Origin: Jidongwangia harbinensis
GTDB lineage: Bacteria > Actinomycetota > Actinomycetes > Mycobacteriales > Micromonosporaceae
NCBI RefSeq assembly: GCF_020216025.1
Contig: NZ_JAIWNC010000025.1
Span: 62,001-126,000, forward strand
Reading direction: 5' to 3'
DNA length: 64,000 bases
Part shown: piece by piece, positions 26,321-34,702 of the stretch
How positions within the stretch are numbered: position 1 is the stretch's first letter
How the letters are laid out: each line of letters opens with the position of its first letter
Made by a program: the position numbers and the translations under genes
Notes under the pieces: model-generated
Database searches by the model: none
The model's input: the letters and a program-made list of their open reading frames with translations, nothing else
What the model was told of the DNA's origin: nothing

Positions 26321-27103
26321 ATGGCGCCACGCCCCGGCGACACCGGCAACCTGGACCGGGCCCGGCGCCGGCGCGCCGACCGGGCCCGGCAGGTCGCCGA
26401 CGTGCTCCGCCATCAGGTGCTCGCCGGGTCCTTCCCGCAGCGGCAGCTGCCCCGCGAGGCCCAGCTCTGTGCGGACTTCGACGTCTCCCGCAACACCGTG
26501 CGCGAGGCGATGGCGCTGCTCGCGGACGAGGGACTGGTGGAACGCTCCCCCGGAATCGGCACCACCGTGGTCAGCGCGAAATACGCGCACGGCCTGCACC
26601 GGCTGATGGGACTCGGCGAGACGCTGCACACCCAGGGCGAGATCACCAACGACGTACGGACCGCCGCGCTCACCCGTCCACCCGCCCCGGTGGCGCAACG
26701 GCTCGGCGTACCCGGCGATGAACCCGTGGTCTACCTGGAACGGCTGCGGCGCCTGGACGGCGTACCGCTCTCGCTGGACCTCACCTACCTGCCCCGCGAC
26801 ATCGGTGAGCCCCTGCTCGCCGAGGACCTCGCCGGTCAGGACATCTTCGTGCTGATCGAACGGGTCGCCGGCCGGCCGCTCGGCACCGCGGACATCTCCT
26901 TCGAGGCGGTCAACGCGGACCCGCACTCGGCCGCCCTGCTCGACGCGCCACCCCGGGCCGCCCTGCTCATGGTGGAGCGGCTCACCCATCTCGCCGACGG
27001 CCGCCCGGTCGACCTGGAGTGGATCCGCTTCCGGGGCGACCGGCTGACCATGCACGGCCGGCTGCAACGCGGCGCACCGCTGCCCCGCGTCATCGGCTAC
27101 TAG
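26321..27103 (+). CDS. GntR-family regulator (HutC/UTRA type)
   Basis: A 260-residue regulator. The winged helix reads LCADFDVSRNTVREAMALLADEGLVERSPGIGTTV. The UTRA effector domain follows (PVVYLERLRRLDGVPLSLDLTYLPRDIG and SAALLDAPPRAALLMVERLTHLADGRPVDLEWIRFRGDR). GGGAGGGACCAGG precedes the ATG. It starts the series leading to the ferredoxin, importer and flavoprotein genes and is their likely regulator. The ligand may be the imported compound or a product of it. Confidence 0.92.
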   Translation: MAPRPGDTGNLDRARRRRADRARQVADVLRHQVLAGSFPQRQLPREAQLCADFDVSRNTVREAMALLADEGLVERSPGIGTTVVSAKYAHGLHRLMGLGETLHTQGEITNDVRTAALTRPPAPVAQRLGVPGDEPVVYLERLRRLDGVPLSLDLTYLPRDIGEPLLAEDLAGQDIFVLIERVAGRPLGTADISFEAVNADPHSAALLDAPPRAALLMVERLTHLADGRPVDLEWIRFRGDRLTMHGRLQRGAPLPRVIGY

Positions 27104-27115
27104 CACCCGTTCCTG

Positions 27116-27137
27116 CGGCGCCGTCCCAGCGGCGCCG
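27116..27137 (+). other. GC hairpin between the GntR and ferredoxin genes
   Basis: Two copies of the self-complementary CGGCGCCG, 27116-27123 and 27130-27137, flank TCCCAG. They can pair as an 8-bp stem with a 6-nt loop. It could be a processing site or weak attenuator that sets the ratio of regulator to operon mRNA. No T tract follows. Confidence 0.35.
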
Positions 27138-27170
27138 GTCCCACCCTGCCCTTTTCCGACAGGAGACACC

Positions 27171-27398
27171 ATGGCCCTGGTTCACCAGCGGGTCGACGTC
27201 CCGGTGACGATCGACGAGAGCCTCTGCATCGACGGCTGCACGCTGTGCGTCGACATGTGCCCGCTCGACTCGCTCGCGATCGACCCGGAGACGAGCAAGG
27301 CGTACATGCACGTCGACGAGTGCTGGTACTGCGGCCCCTGCGCGGCCCGCTGCCCGACCGGCGCCGTCACCGTCAACATGCCGTTCCTGATCAGGTGA
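27171..27398 (+). CDS. Small 2x[4Fe-4S] ferredoxin (AprB/PsaC-like)
   Basis: A 75-residue protein with eight cysteines: C19, C23, C26 and C30, with C51, C54, C57 and C61. The first set has CX3C spacing rather than CX2C, as in the small subunit of adenylylsulfate reductase and related proteins. CPLDSLAIDPETSKAYMHVDECWYCGPC is spread over both cluster loops. AGGAGACACC precedes the ATG. Placed before the importer and AprA-like flavoprotein genes, it is the likely electron partner of that flavoprotein. Confidence 0.9.
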   Translation: MALVHQRVDVPVTIDESLCIDGCTLCVDMCPLDSLAIDPETSKAYMHVDECWYCGPCAARCPTGAVTVNMPFLIR

Positions 27399-27406
27399 GG
27401 TCCGTC

Positions 27407-28810
27407 ATGCGAACACGCCGCACCGTACCCCTCGTCGTTCTGGTCACCGCCCTGAGCGGCTGCACCGTGGCCGGTCAGGCCGCCGAGGCGGGCGCCGAGC
27501 CGGTCGTCGTCGGGTATCAGTCGAAGACCATCAACACGGTGACCGCCGGCACGCTGCTGCGCGCGCAGGGCTTCTTCGAGAAGCGCCTCGCCGAACTGGG
27601 CAAGAGCACCGGCAAGAAGTACGCCGTCAAGTGGCAGGACTACGACACCGGCGCGCCGATCACCGCGCAGATGATGGCCGGCAAGATCGACATCGGGTCG
27701 ATGGGCGACTACCCGCTGCTGATCAACGCGGCCCGCGGCCAGCAGTCGCCGGACACCCGGACCAAGCTGGTGGCGGTCACCGGGTACAACCTGCGCGGGG
27801 CGCTGAACACGGTGGTCGTGGCGCCGGACTCGGCCGTCCGTACCCTCGGGGACCTGAAGGGAAAGGTGGTCTCCGCGAGTTCCGGCTCGGCCGGTCACGG
27901 GCTGCTCGTCCAGGCGCTGCGCAAGAGCGGGCTGGACCCGGAGCGCGACGTCAAGGTGGAGAACCAGCAACCGCCGGTCGGCGCGTCCGCCCTGCAGTCC
28001 GGCAACGTCGCCGCGCTGTCGCAGTTCGTCGCCTGGCCGGGGCTGCTGGTGCACCAGGGCAACGCCAAGGTGCTCTACGACGGCGGCGAACTCGGCGTGC
28101 CCACCCTGCACGGCACCGTGGTCCGGGAGAAGTACGCCACCGCCAACCGCGACGTGGTGAAGGCGTTCCTGCAGGCCCAGATCGACGCCAACCGGCTGCT
28201 CTGGGAGCAGCCGCGGGAGGCGGCCGAGATTGTGGCCCGGGAGACCGGGCTTCCGCCCGAGGTGGTCTACCTCTACAACGGCGCCAACGGCATCGCCACG
28301 TTCGACCCCACGCTCAAGCCGCAGCTGCGCTCCGCGCTGGAGAAGGACGTGCCGTTCCTCAAGTCGATCGGCGTGCTTCAGCAGGTCGACCTCGCCGCCT
28401 TCGTCGACGACAGCTACCTGCGCGAGGTCTACGGCAACGGGTACGCCACCGACCTGGCCGCCACCACCAACAAGGCCGCGCTGACCGGCGCCGACGCGGT
28501 CTGCCGGAAGCCGGTCACCGACCCGGCGCTGGCCGGCGAACTGTGGCTCGCCGACGGCACCCGCCCCGCCGCCGACCCGCTCTGCCTGCTGCGTGCGGTG
28601 AAGGCCGCGCAGGCCGCCGGCCAGCAGATCCGCGCCGCGTACGTGCCGGACGCCGGCACCGGCACCCGCTGGTTCGCGGAGAAGAGCGTGTGGGTACGCG
28701 ACGGCGCCGCGTTCCGGCCGTTCCTCAGCACCGCCGCCGCCCAGCGCTACCTCGCCGCGCACCCGGGTGCCACCGTGGTCCCGTACGCCGAGGCGGTGAA
28801 CGCCGCGTGA
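27407..28810 (+). CDS. SsuA/NrtA-type binding lipoprotein with C-terminal NosL-like domain
   Basis: A 467-residue lipoprotein with lipobox LSGC (C19). Residues about 30-355 are the nitrate/sulfonate/taurine binding-protein fold: VVGYQSKTINTVTAGTLLRAQGFFEK, GKIDIGSMGDYPLL, DLKGKVVSASSGSAGHGLL. The last 100 residues (from about 365) are extra to the family. They read VCRKPVTDPAL, LADGTRPAADPLCLL, then RWFAEKSVWVRDG and YAEAVNAA, the pattern of NosL-like copper-site proteins; this is a suggestion from motif order only. It starts 8 bp after the ferredoxin stop, and its stop overlaps the permease start (GTGA). Confidence 0.88.
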   Translation: MRTRRTVPLVVLVTALSGCTVAGQAAEAGAEPVVVGYQSKTINTVTAGTLLRAQGFFEKRLAELGKSTGKKYAVKWQDYDTGAPITAQMMAGKIDIGSMGDYPLLINAARGQQSPDTRTKLVAVTGYNLRGALNTVVVAPDSAVRTLGDLKGKVVSASSGSAGHGLLVQALRKSGLDPERDVKVENQQPPVGASALQSGNVAALSQFVAWPGLLVHQGNAKVLYDGGELGVPTLHGTVVREKYATANRDVVKAFLQAQIDANRLLWEQPREAAEIVARETGLPPEVVYLYNGANGIATFDPTLKPQLRSALEKDVPFLKSIGVLQQVDLAAFVDDSYLREVYGNGYATDLAATTNKAALTGADAVCRKPVTDPALAGELWLADGTRPAADPLCLLRAVKAAQAAGQQIRAAYVPDAGTGTRWFAEKSVWVRDGAAFRPFLSTAAAQRYLAAHPGATVVPYAEAVNAA

Positions 28811-29643
28811 GCACCGTATCCGTCGCGGCGCCCGCCGCGGTGCCTCTTCCCGGGCGGCGCCCGCACGCGCTGCGCTGGGCGGTACGCATCGGGTCGCTGG
28901 CCGGCGCGCTGCTGCTCTGGCAGTGGCTCACCGCCGCCGACGTCACGCTGTGGGTCCGGTTCGACCGGCTGCCCACCCCGGTGGCGGTCGCCGGGGAACT
29001 CGCCCGCGCCGTCCGCGATCCGGTGTACTACCAGGACATCGCGCAGAGCCTGGTCCGCATCCTGACCGGCTTCACACTGGCCGCCGTGGCCGGGGTGGCC
29101 GCCGGCATCGCGGTGGCCCGGTCCTGGCTGCTGTCCGACGTGCTGCAGCCGCTCTTCGAGGTGATGCGCCCGATCCCGGCGATCGCGCTGGTGCCGGTGG
29201 CCATCCTGCTCTTCCCGCGCAACGAGGAGGGCATCGTGTTCATCACGTTCACCGCCGCCTTCTTCCCGATCCTGGTGAGTACCCGGCACGCGGTCCGGGC
29301 GCTGCCGACGGTGTGGGAGGACGCGGTCCGCACCATGGGCGGGGGCCGATGGCGGGTGCTGTCCAGCGTGGTCCTGCCGGGTGCGCTGCCCGGCGTGTTC
29401 GGCGGGCTGTCGGTGGGGATGGGCGTTTCCTGGATCTGCGTTATCTCCGCCGAGATGATCTCGGGTGACTTCGGGGTCGGCTACCGCACCTGGCACGCGT
29501 ACACCATTGTGGACTATCCCGCCGTGCTGGTCGGGATGGTGACCATCGGCGTGCTCGGCTGGGGCACCGCGGCCGCCGTGGAACTGCTCGGCCGGCGCGT
29601 GACGCACTGGCTGCCGGCCCGCCGGACCGGAGGCCACCGATGA
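28807..29643 (+). CDS. SsuC/TauC-type ABC permease
   Basis: A 278-residue inner-membrane permease. The typical EAA-type loop is in LPTVWEDAVRTMGGGRWRVLSSVVLPGALPGVFGGLSVGMG, split over loop and helix. Six helices are evident, after a basic N-terminus. The GTG overlaps the binding-protein stop, and the stop overlaps the ATPase start, so stoichiometry is coupled. Confidence 0.92.
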   Translation: MSTVSVAAPAAVPLPGRRPHALRWAVRIGSLAGALLLWQWLTAADVTLWVRFDRLPTPVAVAGELARAVRDPVYYQDIAQSLVRILTGFTLAAVAGVAAGIAVARSWLLSDVLQPLFEVMRPIPAIALVPVAILLFPRNEEGIVFITFTAAFFPILVSTRHAVRALPTVWEDAVRTMGGGRWRVLSSVVLPGALPGVFGGLSVGMGVSWICVISAEMISGDFGVGYRTWHAYTIVDYPAVLVGMVTIGVLGWGTAAAVELLGRRVTHWLPARRTGGHR

Positions 29644-30437
29644 CACTCACCGACGTCTCCGCGGCACCGGCCGCCCGGCGGAACGGCCTGCACCTGTCCC
29701 TGGACCGGGTCAGCCTCGCCTATCCCGACGGCGCACCGGTGATCCGCGACCTGACGCTGGACGCCGCTCCGGGCGAGATCCTGGTGGTGGTCGGCCCGTC
29801 CGGGTGCGGCAAGTCCACGCTGCTGCGGGCGCTCGCCGGGCTGCTGCCGGTCGCCGCGGGCCGGATCGCGGCGGATCGGGCCCCGATCACCGGGCCGTCG
29901 CCGGACCGTGCCCTGGTCTTCCAGGACGACGCCCTGCTGCCGTGGCGTACCGCCCGGCGCAACGTCGAGCTGCCGCTGTCCATCCGGCGGGTGGCCCGCG
30001 CGGACCGCCGGTCCCGGGCCGACTCGTGGCTGGCCCGGGTCGGGCTCGCCGGGCAGGAGCACCGGCTGCCGGCGTACCTGTCCGGCGGGATGCGGCAGCG
30101 GGTACAACTGGCCCGGACGCTGGCCGGCGGTCCCCGGGCGATCCTGATGGACGAGCCGTTCGGCGCGCTGGACGCACAGACCCGGGCGGCGATGCAGCGC
30201 CTCCTCGTCGAGGTCCTGCGCGGCACCCCGGCCACCGTGGTGTTCGTGACCCACGACGTCGACGAGGCGCTGTTCATCGGCGACCGGATCGCCGTGCTGG
30301 GTGCGGACGGCGCGCACACCGTGGTGGACGTACCGCAGCCGCGCGACCCCGCCACCCGCGGCACCCCGGTGGTCCGGGCCGCCCGCGGCACGATCCTCGC
30401 CGCTCTCGGCGCCGACGACAGGAGTGGCCCGTGCTGA
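29640..30437 (+). CDS. SsuB/TauB-type ABC ATPase
   Basis: A 265-residue ATPase. Walker A GPSGCGKST, Q-loop VFQDDALLPWRT, signature LSGGMRQRVQLAR, Walker B AILMDEPFGALD and the H-loop FVTHDVDEA are all intact. The start overlaps the permease stop (ATGA). Its 3' end overlaps the flavoprotein start by 7 bp. Confidence 0.95.
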   Translation: MTLTDVSAAPAARRNGLHLSLDRVSLAYPDGAPVIRDLTLDAAPGEILVVVGPSGCGKSTLLRALAGLLPVAAGRIAADRAPITGPSPDRALVFQDDALLPWRTARRNVELPLSIRRVARADRRSRADSWLARVGLAGQEHRLPAYLSGGMRQRVQLARTLAGGPRAILMDEPFGALDAQTRAAMQRLLVEVLRGTPATVVFVTHDVDEALFIGDRIAVLGADGAHTVVDVPQPRDPATRGTPVVRAARGTILAALGADDRSGPC

Positions 30438-33343
30438 CCCCCGAACCCACCGACCGGCGCGAGCTGAGCTGCGACGTTCTCGTCGTGGGCGGCGGCACCG
30501 CCGGCACCATGGCCGCACTGTCGGCCGCCGAGCACGGCGCCCGGGTGCTGCTGCTGGAGAAGGCCCACGTGCGGCACTCCGGCGCCCTGGCGATGGGCAT
30601 GGACGGCGTCAACAACGCGGTGATCCCGGGCAAGGCCACGCCCGAGGACTACGTCCGGGAGATCACCCGCGCCAACGACGGCATCGTCAACCAGCGCACC
30701 GTCTACCAGACCGCGACCCGCGGCTTCGACATGGTGCAGCGCCTGGAACGCTACGGCGTCAAGTTCGAGAAGGACGAGTACGGCGAGTACGCGGTGCGCC
30801 AGGTGCACCGCTCCGGGCGGTACGTGCTGCCGATGCCGGAGGGCCGGGACGTCAAGAAGGTGCTGTACCGGGTGCTGCGCCGCCGGGAGATGCGGGAGAA
30901 GATCCAGATCGAGAACCGGGTGATGCCGGTCCGCGTCCTCACCTCCGACGGCCGGGCGGTGGGCGTGGCCGGGTTCGACACCCGCAGCGGCGAGTTCGTC
31001 ACCGTGTCCGCGGGTGCGGTGATCCTGGCCACCGGGGCGTGCGGGCGGCTGGGCCTGCCGGCCAGCGGCTACCTCTACGGCACCTACGAGAACCCGACCA
31101 ACGCCGGCGACGGGTACGCGATGGCGTACCACGCCGGCGCGGAACTGTCCGGCATCGAGTGCTTCCAGATCAACCCGCTGATCAAGGACTACAACGGGCC
31201 GGCGTGCGCGTACGTGGCCAACCCGTTCGGCGGCTACCAGGTCAACAACCGCGGCGAACGCTTCGTCGACTGCGACTACTGGTCCGGCCAGATGATGGCG
31301 GAGGTGGCCCGGGAACTGGAGTCCGACCGGGGCCCGATCTATCTGAAGCTGTCCCACCTGCCCGAGGAGACCATCGGTCAGCTGGAGGGCATCCTGCACA
31401 GCACGGAACGCCCCACCCGCGGCACGTTCCACGCCGGGCGGGGGCACGACTACCGCACGCACGACGTGGAGATGCACATCTCCGAGATCGGCCTCTGCGG
31501 CGGCCATTCCGCGTCCGGGGTGTGGGTGGACGAGCACGGCGCCACCACCGTTCCGGGCCTGTACGCGGCCGGCGACCTGGCCTGCGTACCGCACAACTAC
31601 ATGATCGGCGCGTTCGTGTTCGGCGACCTGGCCGGCACCCACGCCGCCGGGCACCCGGCCGCGCCGGGGCCGCTTCCGGAGGACCAGATCGCCGCCGCCC
31701 ACGAGCTGATCTACCGGCCGCTGCGGCATCCGGACGGCCCGCCGCAGCCGCAGGTCGAGTACAAGCTGCGCCGGTTCGTCAACGACTACGTGGCACCGCC
31801 GAAGTCCGCGGCGAGCCTGGAGATCGCGGTGGAGACGTTCCAGCGGATGGCCGGTGAGATCGCGGCGATGGGTGCGCGTACCCCGCACGAGTTGATGCGC
31901 TGCGCCGAGGTGACGTTCATCCGGGACTGCGCCGAGATGGCGGCGCGGGCGTCGCTGGTGCGCACGGAGAGCCGCTGGGGGCTGTACCACGACCGGACCG
32001 ACCATCCCGAGCGCGACGACGACGCCTGGCTGTACCACCTCAACCTGCGGCGACGCGGCGACGGAGAGATGGAGTTCGTCAAGCGCCCGGTGGCCGGCTA
32101 CCTGGTCGAGGTGGACGACTTCCACCCGGCGGCCGGGCCGGCCGAGACCGTGGTCGCCGAGCCGCGCCGGTTCGGGGTGGCCGCCACCGGCCCGGCCGAA
32201 CGGCGTGACGTGGCCCGGGCGGGCGGGCCGGCGACCGGCCGGATCGTCGCCGTGCTGGCGCTGGCCGAGCAGGAGGGCACGCTGGCCGCGTTCGCGCCGT
32301 ACCTCGGCGACCCGGACCCGGACGTGCGCCGCACCGCCGTGGCCACGTTGACCGAGGCGGCGCCGACCGGCGTGGCCGACGCGCTGGTGGACGCGCTCGC
32401 CGACGCCGACCCGGGGGTACGCGCGGCGGCGGTGACCGGGCTGCGCGAACTGGCCGACGTGCTGCCCGCGGGCGCCGCGCTGGCGGGACGGCTGGAGCAG
32501 GCCGCGGCCAACCCGGATCCGGCGGTCCGGGAGGTGGCGGTGGAACTGCAGCGGATCACCGGCGCCGGTGGCACCGCCCACTTCCGCGCCGCGATCGCCG
32601 ACCCCGACGTGGCGGTGCGCCTGATGGCGGTGCGCGGGCTGGTACGGGTCGACGACGTGGCCGGGCTGGCATCCGCGGCGGCCGACCGGTCCCGCGAGGT
32701 CCGGGTCGCGGTCGCCCACGGCGTCGGCACCGTCGGTGCGGCCGGCGGCCGGGTCGACGGCGCCGCCTCCGGCCCGGACGGCACTGCCCGCGGCCCGGAC
32801 GGCACTGCCCGCGGCCTGGACGGCACTGCCCGCGGCGCGGACCGCACTGCCCGCGGCCTGGACGGCACTGCCCGCGGCGCGGACCGCACTGCCCGCGGCC
32901 TGGACGGCACTGCCCGCGGTGCGGACGGCGGTGCGGACGGCGGTGCGGGCGGGGCGGCGGTCCTGGTTCTGCTGGCCGGCGACCGTGACCCGCTGGTCCG
33001 GGCCGCGGCGCTGCAGGCGGCCGGGCAGATCGGCTGTCCGCCCGCGCTGGCCGGTCCGGCGATCGACGCGCTCGCCGATCCGGCCTGGCAGGTGCGCGAG
33101 GGCGCCGCGAAGGCCCTGGGCGGCGCCGCCCCGGAGATCGCCGTGCGGCCGCTCGCCGCCGCCACCCGGGACCGGAATCTGGACGTCCGGCGGGCCGCGG
33201 TGCGGGCGCTGTCCGGCTGGGCCGACCGCGCCGAGGTACGGGCGGCCCTGGCCGCGACCGCGGCGGATCCGGACGCCGACGTCCGCGCGTACGCCCGGCG
33301 GGCACTCGCCGGCCACGCCGCGGCGCAGCCCGTCCCCGGCTGA
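30431..33343 (+). CDS. AprA/fumarate-reductase-like flavoprotein fused to HEAT repeats
   Basis: A 970-residue predicted cytosolic protein. Residues about 14-595 are a FAD flavoprotein of the succinate dehydrogenase/adenylylsulfate reductase type: VVGGGTAGTMAAL, HSGALAMGMDGVNN, GAVILATGACGRLG, ECFQINPLIKDYNGPA and PGLYAAGDLACVPHNYM. HEAT/PBS-lyase-like repeats follow from about 603 (DPDPDVRRTAVATL, ADPGVRAAAVTGLREL), interrupted at about 773-841 by a DGTARG low-complexity insert. The GTG start overlaps the ATPase gene by 7 bp. With the ferredoxin it looks like a soluble reductase or oxidase acting on the imported solute. Succinate chemistry is unlikely since no membrane anchor or SdhB-like subunit is present. 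Confidence 0.85.
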   Translation: MLTPEPTDRRELSCDVLVVGGGTAGTMAALSAAEHGARVLLLEKAHVRHSGALAMGMDGVNNAVIPGKATPEDYVREITRANDGIVNQRTVYQTATRGFDMVQRLERYGVKFEKDEYGEYAVRQVHRSGRYVLPMPEGRDVKKVLYRVLRRREMREKIQIENRVMPVRVLTSDGRAVGVAGFDTRSGEFVTVSAGAVILATGACGRLGLPASGYLYGTYENPTNAGDGYAMAYHAGAELSGIECFQINPLIKDYNGPACAYVANPFGGYQVNNRGERFVDCDYWSGQMMAEVARELESDRGPIYLKLSHLPEETIGQLEGILHSTERPTRGTFHAGRGHDYRTHDVEMHISEIGLCGGHSASGVWVDEHGATTVPGLYAAGDLACVPHNYMIGAFVFGDLAGTHAAGHPAAPGPLPEDQIAAAHELIYRPLRHPDGPPQPQVEYKLRRFVNDYVAPPKSAASLEIAVETFQRMAGEIAAMGARTPHELMRCAEVTFIRDCAEMAARASLVRTESRWGLYHDRTDHPERDDDAWLYHLNLRRRGDGEMEFVKRPVAGYLVEVDDFHPAAGPAETVVAEPRRFGVAATGPAERRDVARAGGPATGRIVAVLALAEQEGTLAAFAPYLGDPDPDVRRTAVATLTEAAPTGVADALVDALADADPGVRAAAVTGLRELADVLPAGAALAGRLEQAAANPDPAVREVAVELQRITGAGGTAHFRAAIADPDVAVRLMAVRGLVRVDDVAGLASAAADRSREVRVAVAHGVGTVGAAGGRVDGAASGPDGTARGPDGTARGLDGTARGADRTARGLDGTARGADRTARGLDGTARGADGGADGGAGGAAVLVLLAGDRDPLVRAAALQAAGQIGCPPALAGPAIDALADPAWQVREGAAKALGGAAPEIAVRPLAAATRDRNLDVRRAAVRALSGWADRAEVRAALAATAADPDADVRAYARRALAGHAAAQPVPG
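32771..32917 (+). repeat. In-frame 21-bp tandem repeat (seven copies) inside the flavoprotein gene
   Basis: Seven near-identical 21-bp units, ggcc[c/t]ggacggcactgcccgc or ggcgcggaccgcactgcccgc, encode G-[PLA]-D-[GR]-T-A-R. The middle copies alternate as a 42-bp higher-order repeat. Degenerate GADGG units continue to about 32954. Copy number can change without a frameshift. Confidence 0.95.
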
Positions 33344-33395
33344 CCGGTGCCGGCCGCCCCGCCGCCGTCATGCCCGGCGGGGCGGCCGGCACCGG
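33344..33395. terminator. Bidirectional terminator hairpin with 21-bp perfect arms
   Basis: CCGGTGCCGGCCGCCCCGCCG-type arms (33344-33364 and 33375-33395) pair perfectly around a 10-nt loop. The hairpin fills the gap between the convergent flavoprotein and subtilase genes exactly. No T tract, as is common in very GC-rich genomes. Confidence 0.8.
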
Positions 33396-33396
33396 G

Positions 33397-34602
33397 TCAC
33401 GGTCCGACGTAGAGCAGCAGGTTGACCGTGTCCGGCGTGACCCACCGCAGCACGCCCGGAGTGGCCCGGGCGACGATCTCGTCCCGCACCTGCTGCGGCG
33501 TGCGGGCCGGGTTCGGCCCCAGGATCAACGCGGCCGCGCCCGCCACATGCGGCGACGCCATCGACGTGCCGCTGCGCGTCCAGACCACGGTGTCGCTGGT
33601 GTAGTGCGCCGAGTTCACGTTCAGGCCGGGCGCGAACAGGTCGGTGCACGGCCCCTCGTTGGAACTGGGCCAGGTGCTGTCGCTCGGCTCCGAGGCCGAC
33701 ACCGTGATCGCGGCCGGCACCCGGGCCGGCACCTGCGCGCACGCGTCGCCGTTCATGTTGCCGGCCGAGACCGCGTAGGTCAGGCCGGTGCCGATGGACC
33801 GGGCGACGGCCGCCTCCAGCGCCGCGGGTCCGGATTCGTCCAGGTAGCCGAGGCTCATGTTGACCACGGCCGGCTTGACCGCGTTCGCGGTGATCCAGTC
33901 GACCCCGGCCAGCGTCCGCGCCACGTCGCCCCGGCCGTCGCAGTCCAGCACCCGCACCGCGACCAGGGTGGCCCGCTTGGCGACGCCGAAGGTGGCGCCG
34001 CCGGCCGTACCCGCCACGTGTGAGCCGTGGCCGTGGCAGTCATCGGCGGGACCGCCGTCGACCAGGTCCACGCCCTGCACGGCACGCCCGCCGAAGTCCT
34101 GGTGGGTGACCCGGATTCCGGTGTCCACGATGTAGATGCGCACCCCTTGCCCGCCGTCCGCCGGGTAGGTGTACGAGGCGCTCAGCGGCAGGTTGCGCTG
34201 ATCCACCCGGTCCAGTCCCCAGGGCGGGTTGGTCTGCGTGTCGTCGGCGCGTACCCACTGGTTCTGTTCCACGTAGGCGACCGCCGGATCGGCGGCCAGG
34301 CGCCGCGCCGCGGCCTGCGACGCGCGGACCGAGAAGCCGCGCAGAGCGCTGGTGTAGCTGTGCACGGCGGCGGCGTCGTAGCGGCCGGCCAGCGCGGCGT
34401 CGGCCGCCGCGGCCCGGGTGGGACCGGTCTTCGCGCCGTCCTTCAGCACGACGATGTAGCTGTCCGGCACGGCACTGGGCCCGCCGGCGTTGCGGATGAC
34501 GTCGACCGGTGGTGCGGCGAGAGCCGGGCCGCCGACGACGGCTCCGGCCACGACGACCGCGGCCAATGTGGACACGATGGTACGTCGGACGTGGTGCAGC
34601 AT
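33397..34602 (-). CDS. Secreted subtilisin-like serine protease (S8) with I9 propeptide
   Basis: A 401-residue protease with a Sec signal (TIVSTLAAVVVAGAVVGGPALA). The I9 inhibitor propeptide (PDSYIVVLKDGA to VAYVEQNQWV) is followed by the S8 domain. The triad is visible: Asp in YIVDTGIR, His in CHGHGSHVAGT and Ser in SGTSMASPHVAGAAAL. Four or more cysteines suggest disulfides, as in proteinase K-like enzymes. The ATG at 34602 has GGAGGAGG about 8 nt upstream. Extracellular protein degradation is the likely role. Confidence 0.95.
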   Translation of the reverse strand: MLHHVRRTIVSTLAAVVVAGAVVGGPALAAPPVDVIRNAGGPSAVPDSYIVVLKDGAKTGPTRAAAADAALAGRYDAAAVHSYTSALRGFSVRASQAAARRLAADPAVAYVEQNQWVRADDTQTNPPWGLDRVDQRNLPLSASYTYPADGGQGVRIYIVDTGIRVTHQDFGGRAVQGVDLVDGGPADDCHGHGSHVAGTAGGATFGVAKRATLVAVRVLDCDGRGDVARTLAGVDWITANAVKPAVVNMSLGYLDESGPAALEAAVARSIGTGLTYAVSAGNMNGDACAQVPARVPAAITVSASEPSDSTWPSSNEGPCTDLFAPGLNVNSAHYTSDTVVWTRSGTSMASPHVAGAAALILGPNPARTPQQVRDEIVARATPGVLRWVTPDTVNLLLYVGP

Positions 34603-34702
34603 TCCCCGTTCCTCCTCCGGACGCCGGCCGAGGCCCCCGTGGCCCCGTGCACGGCCGGCATCAATCGACACCAGCCTATGCAAGCCGGCGCGGCCGGGGA
34701 AG

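Noticed and set aside
29720..33316. 1198-codon minus-strand frame over the ATPase and flavoprotein genes
   Set aside because: Antisense shadow of well-recognised genes; high GC removes stops from opposite frames. No domain or ribosome binding site.
26321..33343. Naming the operon ssu, tau or apr
   Set aside because: The importer type does not fix the substrate, no desulfonating monooxygenase is present, and the flavoprotein could act on non-sulfur compounds.
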